Source: Nitratireductor aquibiodomus NL21 = JCM 21793 | GTDB lineage: Bacteria; Pseudomonadota; Alphaproteobacteria; Rhizobiales; Rhizobiaceae | Assembly (NCBI RefSeq): GCF_000615975.1 | Contig: NZ_BAMP01000017.1 | Location: forward strand, 1-60,023 | Direction of reading: 5' to 3' | DNA length: 60,023 nucleotides | Shown here: positions 27,280 through 34,333 of the stretch, in pieces | Layout of the letters: the number at the start of each line of letters is the position of its first letter | How positions within the stretch are numbered: the first letter of the stretch is position 1 | The notes under the pieces: generated by a model | Told to the model about the DNA's origin: nothing | The model's database searches: none | What the model saw: the letters and a program-made list of their open reading frames with translations, nothing else | Position numbers and translations under genes: made by a program

Positions 27280-27605
27280 CATAGCAATAGGATCGCGATT
27301 GTAAATCTGTTCTCGTCCGCTCCCTTGACGGATTCGTCGGAGCCACGCGCAAACCGCGCACACGATGACGGAGGCGCCGAACAAGATCACAGCGGGAGGT
27401 CCGGCCGCTGACAAATTCGCAACCAATTGAAAGATCGGGGACATTTCAAACGGCAATGGCTAAAGAGCCCGCGAAGAGCAACCACTCAGGTTGCACCAGC
27501 CCCGCCCCCTGCCGCCGGCAAGCGGGTCTTCAACAGCGTGTGTCGGATGTCGTACGTCTCTTTGCCTGCCTGGCCCACTCTGGGTGCCTGCCTGTTCAGC
27601 AGGCA
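27280..27605. other. Intergenic region, no gene recognised
   Basis: About 325 bases between the GntR operator and the AhpD-like gene. A minus-strand frame (27256-27456) with one hydrophobic segment (AVILFGASVIVCAVCAW) overlaps the GntR start region and lacks a good ribosome site; I do not call it. Nothing else stands out. Confidence 0.45.
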
Positions 27606-28069
27606 TCAGCCATCCAGAACCGGCACCTGCCCCTGTGCAAGCTTCAATCGAGTCCACAAATTCATGTTGATCACGATTGCGGCAATCTCGGCGATCTGCT
27701 TCTCATCGAAATTAGCTGTCAGCGCTTCGTGCAGCGGTGCGAAGCCCGGCAGATCGTAGGCGGTCAACCCTTCGCAGTAGGCGAGCGCCGCCTTTTCAGG
27801 CTCATCGAACATTGTGCTTTCTCGCCAACTCGGTAAGTGAGCGACCTTTGCTGCCGGTACGCCCTGATCATGTGCAGCCTGCGTGTGCAGGATGAGGCAG
27901 TATGAGCACTCATTCATTTGCGCCACCCGCAGCCGCAAGAGCTGGGCGAGCTTTTTCTCGATGTTCAAATCCGCCGTGTATCCCACAGACCGGGCCATCT
28001 GCTGAGCGATGCATGAAACTCTATCAAATCGGGATCGAACCGGGTGTTCTCGAAACGAATACCTTCCAT
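27606..28069 (-). CDS. Carboxymuconolactone decarboxylase / AhpD-like family protein, frameshifted
   Basis: About 154 residues when repaired. The AhpD-type redox motif NECSYCLILHTQ (Cys-X2-Cys-X3-His) is present, preceded by KKLAQLLRLRVAQM and followed by EKAALAYCEGLT, typical of CMD-domain alkylhydroperoxidase-like proteins. The true N-terminus MEGIRFENTRFDPDLIEFHA starts at 28069 with a perfect GGAGGAG site but is in another frame. Restoring one base near 28011 (GCATCG to GCCATCG) joins it to IAQQMARSVGYTADLN. Likely a small thiol-dependent peroxide-detoxifying protein. It lies in the same orientation as deoB, 113 bases downstream of its stop. Confidence 0.85.
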
Positions 28070-28182
28070 TTGCTTCTCCTCCGGATTGCAGCTTCAACCT
28101 GTGTCGGATGCGCCTCTCCAAAAAATGTCGCCACGGACAAAGATCGCGTTGCCGAAGTGCTCCCTCACTTCGGCCCCAAACA

Positions 28183-29382
28183 TCAGGCCTCAGTCTTCAA
28201 CAGCCGGTCTGCCACGAGTTGCGCCACCTGCCTGAACGGCAGAACGCCGGCACTCCCGCTCCACGGCATTCTGTCTCCGGCGAGAAGCAGCGGAACGCGT
28301 TCGCGCGTGTGGTCCGTGCCTGTCCAGGTCGGATCGTTGCCGTGATCGGCGGTCAGCATGAGCAGATCGCCGGGGCGCAGTTTGGGCAGGAACGCGGCAA
28401 GGCGGCGATCAAACCACTCCAGCGCCCGCGCATATCCCGCCACATCACGGCGATGACCGTAATGGCTGTCGAATTCGACGAAATTGGCAAAGACGAGATC
28501 GCCATCGGCGGCACTTTCGACGGTCTCCAGAAGCCGGTCGAACAGCGCATCGTCGCTCGGTCCCTTCAGCACACGGGAAATGCCCTTGCCGGCGAAGATG
28601 TCGCCGATCTTGCCCACGGCATGGACGGTGCGGCCGGCGGCGACAAGCCGGTCGCAGATTGTTTCTCCGGGCGGTGCGATGGCGAAATCGCGCCGGTTGG
28701 CAGTGCGGGTAAAGCCGCTTTCCGCATCCCCCACGAAAGGCCGGGCGATGATGCGCCCGACATTCATGGGATGGAAGATTTCGGCCGCCGCCTCACAGAG
28801 TTGCAGAAGCCGTTCGAGACCAAATGTCTCCTCATGCGCGGCAATCTGCACCACGCTGTCCGCAGAAGTGTAGACGATTGGCGCGCCGGTCTCCATGTGC
28901 TCCGCGCCAAAGCGCTTCAGCACGTCCGAGCCCGAGCCATGCGCGTTGAAAAGCGTGCGTTCCAGCCCGCCGGCCTCACGAAGGCGCGCCATCGCTTCCT
29001 CAGGAAACGCCGGAACCTCATGGGGGAAATAATGCCAGTCTCTCGAGAGCGGGAGGCCGGCCAGCTCCCAGTGTCCGGTCTGGGTGTCCTTGCCCGCACT
29101 TTCTTCCTGAAGGGCGGCCCAGGAAGCGCCGGCCTCGGGCGCGGCAAGCCCCGGAGCGGACTGGCCGCAGGCCAGTTCGAGCGCGGCCCCAAGACCGAGC
29201 GCAGAAAGACTGGGCAGATGAAGCGGACCGGAGCGTCCCTCTTCCGCTCTGCCGGTGGCGCAGGCTTCGGCGATGTGCAGAACCGTGTTGGAACCGGCAT
29301 CGCCGAACCGCTCAGCATCCGGCGCGCCGCCTATGCCCACCGAATCGAGAACGCACAGGAAGACACGACCGTTCGCAGACAT
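28183..29382 (-). CDS. deoB: Phosphopentomutase
   Basis: A 399-residue enzyme interconverting (deoxy)ribose 1- and 5-phosphate in nucleoside salvage. Alkaline-phosphatase-fold metal and active-site motifs are present: VLDSVGIGGAPDA at the N-terminus, DTQTGHWELAG with the phosphorylated Thr region, PIVYTSADSVVQIAAHEE, ANFVEFDSHYGHR and LTADHGNDPTWTGTDHTRE. The ATG follows GGAAGGGTGACGG, and the stop of a small upstream frame lies three bases before it, suggesting translational coupling. Cytoplasmic; full length. Confidence 0.95.
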   Translation of the reverse strand: MSANGRVFLCVLDSVGIGGAPDAERFGDAGSNTVLHIAEACATGRAEEGRSGPLHLPSLSALGLGAALELACGQSAPGLAAPEAGASWAALQEESAGKDTQTGHWELAGLPLSRDWHYFPHEVPAFPEEAMARLREAGGLERTLFNAHGSGSDVLKRFGAEHMETGAPIVYTSADSVVQIAAHEETFGLERLLQLCEAAAEIFHPMNVGRIIARPFVGDAESGFTRTANRRDFAIAPPGETICDRLVAAGRTVHAVGKIGDIFAGKGISRVLKGPSDDALFDRLLETVESAADGDLVFANFVEFDSHYGHRRDVAGYARALEWFDRRLAAFLPKLRPGDLLMLTADHGNDPTWTGTDHTRERVPLLLAGDRMPWSGSAGVLPFRQVAQLVADRLLKTEA

Positions 29383-29385
29383 CCG

Positions 29386-29586
29386 TCACCCTTCCATGCA
29401 GCGCACCGCCATGCGGCGCCGCAGCACTTCGAATATTTCGTTAGAGCTCCAGAGGAGCGGCACCATGGCGAGCAGTGTGGCCGTGTCGGCGCTCTCCTGT
29501 CCAGTGGAAAGGAGACAACTCGCGCTCTCAATGGCGCTCGTCAGCGCGTTCAACACGGCAGCCGTCATGGCAAGTGTGGCGGTCAC
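29386..29586 (-). CDS. Small hypothetical ORF upstream of deoB
   Basis: A 66-residue frame (beginning MTATLAMTAAVL, ending RRRMAVRCMEG) whose stop is three bases before the deoB start with the deoB ribosome site inside its end. This arrangement suggests a coupled gene. The frame stays open about 50 bases upstream without a clear start, so the N-terminus may be hidden by another frameshift. In some rhizobia pilus-type genes precede deoB; I cannot show that this is one. Function unknown. Confidence 0.3.
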   Translation of the reverse strand: MTATLAMTAAVLNALTSAIESASCLLSTGQESADTATLLAMVPLLWSSNEIFEVLRRRMAVRCMEG

Positions 29587-29839
29587 CGCCGCGCTGGCAG
29601 GAGTTGAGATCCCCGCCCGGCACCGTCGCCTTCATTGCTGATCGATAGCAGGTCGCATGGGTTTGCGCGGCTCAACCGGGCACCTCAGGACATCATGGCT
29701 TTCGTGCGCGCGTTTGAAGGACGGCACATCGCCGGAATGGAGCAATGCGCCGTGCCCTTTGGACAGTGGCTCTCAGACTGGCGGAGGCAGGATTATGACC
29801 CTATGGCGTCCGCCAGCCTCGAAAGACCGTGTGGCCAGA
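29587..29839. other. Intergenic region with an unassigned plus-strand frame
   Basis: About 250 bases between the deoB unit and the FmdB-type gene. A plus-strand frame from 29635 (about 65 codons before it enters the antisense of the zinc-ribbon gene) has fairly coding-like third positions but no ribosome site and no recognisable homology. No terminator hairpin was found. Confidence 0.35.
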
Positions 29840-30145
29840 TCAGCAGTGGCCGATCATCCATTTCTTGCGCGGAGAAGGCGGGCCCTTCTTGCCGATATTG
29901 CACAGCGAGCAGCCGCAGCCGGCCAGATGTTCCTTCTTGACCACGCGCGGCTCGCTGCCGCTTTTTTCAGAGCGGGCAAGCGCGCGCCGGAGCGTGCCGT
30001 TCATGAGGCTGAGGCTTGGCGCGGCCACATCGCGGCTGCTTGGCGTCTGGCAACTCGGGCAGGCGCACGCATTGCCTGCATCAGCCATGGACGTCCACTC
30101 GTCGAAAGGTCCGCAATCTTCGCAAACATAATTGTAAAGCGGCAT
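29840..30145 (-). CDS. fmdB: FmdB-type zinc ribbon protein
   Basis: A 101-residue putative regulatory protein. MPLYNYVCEDCG and CACPSCQTPS give the FmdB-type zinc ribbon (Cys-X2-Cys pairs); the C-terminus has a second cysteine group (GCGCSLCNIGKKG, final HC). In Methylophilus the homologue lies with the formamidase gene, and the same grouping is found here. The ATG at 30145 has a GGAGACC ribosome site; longer frames run into the intergenic space. It is the third gene of the amide operon. Its role, regulatory or as assembly/metal protein, is not settled. Confidence 0.85.
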   Translation of the reverse strand: MPLYNYVCEDCGPFDEWTSMADAGNACACPSCQTPSSRDVAAPSLSLMNGTLRRALARSEKSGSEPRVVKKEHLAGCGCSLCNIGKKGPPSPRKKWMIGHC

Positions 30146-30207
30146 ATTGGTCTCCGAAAATTCTGTCTCGCATGGTGCGGCGGCCTGACGCCGCCGCACG
30201 AAAAAGC

Positions 30208-30720
30208 TCAGAGCATTCCCTGAAGCAGCAGGAACCCCGGCAGCCAGCCGGTGATGATGCCCGTGAGGAGCGTGACGACCGCAGTGGCCTGCAGGATCGG
30301 ACGCTTCAAGGCAAGTAGCAGGAAATACATGAACCAGAGCACCGCCCAGATGGCCCAGTTGAGGCCGAGCCAGGTGTCGGTGAAGGTCTGTGCACCGGCC
30401 AGCCCTTCAATCGCGATGGGCACGACGGTGATCGCCACGAACAGGCTGAACCAGCCGAGCCCGCGGCCATCGACCGCGACCACGCGGTTGTAGGCGACCC
30501 AGAGATAGGTGGTGGTGAACAGCAGTGTCAGCGCCGCAGACTTGATCGACGCCGCATCGGCCCCGGCACCGAACGCCGACGCCAGCGCGACACAAAGCGT
30601 GACGAAGCCGGACACCACATTGATGACGACAATCTCCTTGTCGTCGATCTTTCCCATCAGCCACAGCCCGTTGAGAAACAGGACCGCGCCGACGTAAAGC
30701 AAGGCAAATCCGAGCAGCAT
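30208..30720 (-). CDS. AmiS/UreI family amide or urea channel
   Basis: A 170-residue inner-membrane protein with six or seven hydrophobic segments, starting MLLGFALLYVGAVLFLNGLW and containing TTTYLWVAYNRVV and the DTWLGLNWAIWAVLWFMYF segment, both typical of AmiS/UreI. These are acid-gated or passive channels for urea and short-chain amides. It lies between formamidase and FmdB, so formamide or acetamide uptake is the likely role. Full length. Confidence 0.92.
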   Translation of the reverse strand: MLLGFALLYVGAVLFLNGLWLMGKIDDKEIVVINVVSGFVTLCVALASAFGAGADAASIKSAALTLLFTTTYLWVAYNRVVAVDGRGLGWFSLFVAITVVPIAIEGLAGAQTFTDTWLGLNWAIWAVLWFMYFLLLALKRPILQATAVVTLLTGIITGWLPGFLLLQGML

Positions 30721-30807
30721 GGCAGCTCTCCCTCCCGAAAGGCGGGTTCAGCCGGGTCCCACCCCGGCTGTCCCACTCGTTTCTTCTGAAAACGACAGCA
30801 GCGAGCA

Positions 30808-32034
30808 TCAGCTCGTTCGAGCGACATCCACGCCGGAGACCTGTTTGGTCGGACCGGTCGAGTTTGGATTGATGTCGAAATCGAAGATCGCTGTCGGAAT
30901 GGCCAGGGTGGCGCACACATTCGGTATGTCCACGATGCCGGCTATTCGGCCCTCCACCGGCGCTGTGCCGAGGATACTGTAGGCCTGCTCGCCCGTGTAA
31001 CCGAACTTCTTCAGATACTCGATCGCGTTGAGACAGGCCCGGCGATAGGCCACATGCGCGTCCAGATAATACTGTTCGCCCGTGTGCTCATCCACCGAGA
31101 TGCCCTCGAAGATCAGGTAATCGTCGAAATGCGGATCGATCGGGCTCGGCTTGAAGATCGGGTTGACGACACCGTATTTCGCCATGCCGCCCTTGATCAC
31201 ATCGACGCTGATGTCGATCCAGCCGGCCATTTCGATGGCGCCGCAGAAGGTGATTTCGCCATCGCCCTGCGAGAAGTGGATGTCGCCCATGGAGAGACCG
31301 CCACCCTTCACATAAACAGGGAAATAGACCTTCGAGCCGCGCGACAGGTTCTTGATGTCGCAATTGCCGCCATGTTCGCGCGGCGGCACGGTGCGCCATG
31401 CTTCTTCCGCCGCCTTGCGTGCTGCATCACCCGACATCTGGCCCATGAGCGCCGTGTCGGAATAAGGCAGTGCTGCGAGCGGCGGCACCCGGTTCGGATC
31501 GGTCGAAACCAGTTCTTCCTCACGGCGGTTTGCTTCGGCCAGAAGCGCATGATCGGGCAGACAGCCGATCAGGCCCGGATGGATGATACCCGGATAGCGC
31601 ACGCCCGGAATGTGGCGCGAGGTCGTGTAGATGCCCTGGAAATCCCAGCACGACTTGGTTGCGTTCGGATAGTGCTCCGTCAGGAAGCCGCCGCCATTTT
31701 CCTTGGCGAACAGGCCGTTGAAGCCCCATTCGGATTCAGGCATTGCGCCGATATCGAGAATGTCGACGACCAGCAGATCTCCTGGCTCTGCGCCCTCGAA
31801 ACCGAACGGACCGCTCAGATAGTGAACGCGGGTCAGGTCGACATCGCGCACGTCGTTGGCGCTGTCATTGTTGCCGATCTGACCACCGGTCCAGTCGTAG
31901 CACTCGACGCGGAACACTTCACCGCGCTTGAAGGTCTCAACCATCGGAATGTCGGGATGCCAGCGATTGTGCGTCTTGATCGCCTGATCCTCGGGTGCCT
32001 TGTTGAGATCGACTGAAAACACTGTTTTAGGCAT
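30808..32034 (-). CDS. fmdA: Formamidase/acetamidase
   Basis: A 408-residue amide hydrolase of the FmdA_AmdA family, releasing ammonium and formate (or acetate) from short amides. Family stretches include NRWHPDIP, YDWTGGQIGNNDSAND, GDLLVVDILDIG, NCDIKNLSRGSKVYFPV, MGDIHFSQGDGEITFCGAIEMAG and SILGTAPVEGRIAGIVDIPN. The ATG at 32034 follows AGGAGGAGACCT, a strong ribosome site. It heads the fmdA / channel / fmdB operon and is divergent from the OmpR-type regulator, which suggests control by that regulator. Confidence 0.94.
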   Translation of the reverse strand: MPKTVFSVDLNKAPEDQAIKTHNRWHPDIPMVETFKRGEVFRVECYDWTGGQIGNNDSANDVRDVDLTRVHYLSGPFGFEGAEPGDLLVVDILDIGAMPESEWGFNGLFAKENGGGFLTEHYPNATKSCWDFQGIYTTSRHIPGVRYPGIIHPGLIGCLPDHALLAEANRREEELVSTDPNRVPPLAALPYSDTALMGQMSGDAARKAAEEAWRTVPPREHGGNCDIKNLSRGSKVYFPVYVKGGGLSMGDIHFSQGDGEITFCGAIEMAGWIDISVDVIKGGMAKYGVVNPIFKPSPIDPHFDDYLIFEGISVDEHTGEQYYLDAHVAYRRACLNAIEYLKKFGYTGEQAYSILGTAPVEGRIAGIVDIPNVCATLAIPTAIFDFDINPNSTGPTKQVSGVDVARTS

Positions 32035-32411
32035 AGGTCTCCTCCTCTTGAACGGCCAGTCGGAGGTTTTGCATTTTGAGCCCCCCGTCATTTTTGCGCC
32101 CGGCAACAAGATGCAGCCGGACGAAACCGTGCCGGAGAAGATTAGGTCTGGACTGTAAGCCGATTGGCTCTGGAGAACGCCGGATTTGTAATTTTTTGTA
32201 ACCGGCCGGGGACATTCCAGAGAATTCGTTTGCGCTTGAACATCCGGAAATAAGCACGGAATTTCAGTTGCTTGCCATCGGCGCATCCAGAGCCGCCAGC
32301 GCCGTGCCCGCCCCGGTTACCTTTGGCCGGATACAAAAGGCGCATTTTCCAGAAAGCCGGAGCAAACTCCCTTCTCGACCGATGCAACCGTTTGCGACTA
32401 TCGTATGAGCC
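32035..32411. other. Divergent promoter region of the amide operon and response regulator
   Basis: About 375 bases between fmdA and the OmpR-type gene with no coding frame. It holds a tandem direct repeat (32185-32204) and should contain both promoters; no strong -35/-10 pair was found on either strand, so control by an activator or alternative sigma factor is possible. Confidence 0.5.
32185..32204 (-). promoter_or_regulatory. Tandem 10-bp direct repeats, candidate response-regulator site
   Basis: TTTGTAATTT and TTTGTAACCG follow each other with an exact 10-base period, about 150 bases upstream of fmdA. OmpR/PhoB-type regulators bind direct repeats spaced one helical turn apart. Binding by the adjacent regulator is inference. 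Confidence 0.5.
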
Positions 32412-33149
32412 ATGGGGATCACGGACGAAAAACATCGCGTACTTGTTGTCGATGATGATCAGCGTCTTCGGCGCTTTCTTCAGCGTTTCCTCACGAGCGA
32501 AGGCTATGCCGTGACGGGTGCCGAGGATGGCCGCTCCATGCGCCGCGCAATGGCGGATGAGGACTTCGATCTCGTCATTCTCGATCTGACCTTCCCGGTC
32601 GGCGAGGACGGTGTCTCGCTGGCGCGTGGTCTGCGCGCCCAGCACGACCTGCCGCTGATCATGCTTTCAGGCAAGAGAAACACGATCGACAAGGTGGTCT
32701 GCCTAGAGCTTGGGGCAGACGATTACGTGACCAAGCCGTTCGAGCCGCGCGAACTTCTGGCCCGCATCCGCACCGTCATGCGCCGCTTTGCCAAGCGCAT
32801 CAGCATGCCGGAACCGCAGGAGAAAAGCCGCTCGCCGGTCATGTGTTTTGCCGGCTGGCAACTTGATCCTGCGCGGCATCAGCTTTCCTCGCCCCGTGGA
32901 GAATCCGTGCGTCTGACAAGCCAGGAATTCCAGCTTCTGGCGGCGCTGGTGGAGCGGCGCGGGCGCGTTCTTTCGCGCGAGCAGATCCTCGACATCGTCG
33001 CCAACCGCAACTGGAACCCCTATGACCGCAGCATCGATGTGATGATCGGCAAGATCCGCCGCAAGCTGCGGGACAATGCCCGCGACACGCAGTTTATAAA
33101 GACCATTCGCGGTGTCGGTTACATGTTCGCGCCTCAGTCCGAGGAATAG
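32412..33149 (+). CDS. OmpR/PhoB family response regulator
   Basis: A 245-residue two-component regulator. The receiver domain has VVDDD at residues 12-16, phospho-acceptor Asp58 in VILDLTFP, and YVTKPFEPRELLARI. The C-terminal winged helix includes VRLTSQEFQLLAALVERRGRV, EQILDIVANRNWNP and DVMIGKIRRKLRD. It is divergent from fmdA and converges with the hybrid kinase gene, overlapping it by 16 bases. It is probably the DNA-binding output of the neighbouring kinases. Confidence 0.92.
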   Translation: MGITDEKHRVLVVDDDQRLRRFLQRFLTSEGYAVTGAEDGRSMRRAMADEDFDLVILDLTFPVGEDGVSLARGLRAQHDLPLIMLSGKRNTIDKVVCLELGADDYVTKPFEPRELLARIRTVMRRFAKRISMPEPQEKSRSPVMCFAGWQLDPARHQLSSPRGESVRLTSQEFQLLAALVERRGRVLSREQILDIVANRNWNPYDRSIDVMIGKIRRKLRDNARDTQFIKTIRGVGYMFAPQSEE

Positions 33150-34333
33150 TGCGCCGGCAAATAGAGATTGACGCTGGTGCCCTTGCCGGGCGTGCTGAGA
33201 ATGCCGAGGCGGCCACCGGCCTGCCGCACGAAACCATCCACCATAGACAGGCCAAGACCGCTGCCCTGCCCCGGCGGCTTGGTGGTGAACATGGGCTGGA
33301 GCGCGCGGCGGCGCACCGCCACCGGCATGCCTTGACCTGTATCGCGCACCGACAGGAGCACATAGCGCCCCGGTAACAGCCCCGAAGCGACGCGCGCATC
33401 CTCCGGGCGGACGATCACATTCGACGCGTCGAAATGCAAGCTGCCGCCGCCCGGCATCGCATCGCGCGCATTGAGCGCCAGATTGACGAGGCTCGGCTCC
33501 AGCTGGCCGGCGGGAATGAGCACGCTGTTCAACCCGTCTGCGACATTGAGCGTGACGGATACCGTGTCCCCCAGCGTGCGCCCCAGAACCCGCATCAGGG
33601 GCGGAAGCGCCTCGCCAAGCTGCACCACGGCAATGTCTTTTGCGCGCTGGCGGCCAAAGCGCAGCAGGCGGTCGGTGAGTTCGGAACCGGATCTGGTGGC
33701 CTCAAGCGCATCGGTGACCAGCTCAGCCAGTTCCGGCTGATCGGCCAGCCGCTCCTCCAGCCAGCGCAGATTGCTCAGGAGAACGGCGAGAATGTTGTTG
33801 AAGTCGTGCGCAATGCCGCTGGTGAGCTGGCCCATCGCCTCCATGCGCTGCTTCTGCCCGAGCCGCTCGGCGGCCAGCCGCTTTTCTTCCAGAAGCCGGA
33901 TGCGCTCGAAGCAGCGGGCCAGCGTGGCAAGCAGATCTTCGCTGTGGAACGGCTTGCAGAGATAGTCATAGGCGCCGGCCTGCAGCGCCTCCACCGCCGT
34001 GTCGATAGAAGCGTAGGCGGTGACCATCACGCACACCACATCCGGTTCGCGCTGGCGGATCTGGCGCACCAGATCGACGCCATTGCCGGTGCCGAGCCGC
34101 ACATCGACCAGAGCGACCGCAATCCGCGCTTCTTCGAGGAAGGCGAGTGCCGTCTGCGGATCGTGGGCGACCACGATCCTGTAGCCTTCGAGTTTCAGGA
34201 GGCCCGACAGGCTTGCGGCGAAATCCTCGTCATCGTCGACGATCAGGACGCAATGGTCTTCCGCCGGCGTGGTCTCGCGCAACGGATGTTCGCCGATGAC
34301 TTCTGCGGGGAGGTCGAGTTCACGATCGGTCAT
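33134..34333 (-). CDS. Hybrid protein: N-terminal receiver plus histidine kinase
   Basis: A 399-residue soluble protein. Receiver domain (about 27-145) with VLIVDDDED and Asp77 in ALVDVRLG, Lys in YLCKPF; then a dimerisation domain with His176 in SGIAHDFNN, and an ATPase domain with LVNLALNARDAMPGGG, VRDTGQGM and GQGSGLGLSMVDGFVRQAGG. No membrane segment. Its start overlaps the stop of the transporter-kinase gene by four bases, so the two are cotranscribed. It may accept phosphate from the membrane kinase at Asp77 and modulate its own kinase activity toward the adjacent response regulator (inference). Confidence 0.9.
   Translation of the reverse strand: MTDRELDLPAEVIGEHPLRETTPAEDHCVLIVDDDEDFAASLSGLLKLEGYRIVVAHDPQTALAFLEEARIAVALVDVRLGTGNGVDLVRQIRQREPDVVCVMVTAYASIDTAVEALQAGAYDYLCKPFHSEDLLATLARCFERIRLLEEKRLAAERLGQKQRMEAMGQLTSGIAHDFNNILAVLLSNLRWLEERLADQPELAELVTDALEATRSGSELTDRLLRFGRQRAKDIAVVQLGEALPPLMRVLGRTLGDTVSVTLNVADGLNSVLIPAGQLEPSLVNLALNARDAMPGGGSLHFDASNVIVRPEDARVASGLLPGRYVLLSVRDTGQGMPVAVRRRALQPMFTTKPPGQGSGLGLSMVDGFVRQAGGRLGILSTPGKGTSVNLYLPAHYSSD

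Noticed and set aside
27256-27456. Possible small membrane protein on the minus strand
   Set aside because: One hydrophobic segment, but no ribosome site, and its end overlaps the GntR start and operator.
28009-29607. A 532-codon open frame on the plus strand opposite deoB
   Set aside because: It is the antisense shadow of deoB, which has clear phosphopentomutase motifs and a ribosome site; high GC keeps opposite frames open.
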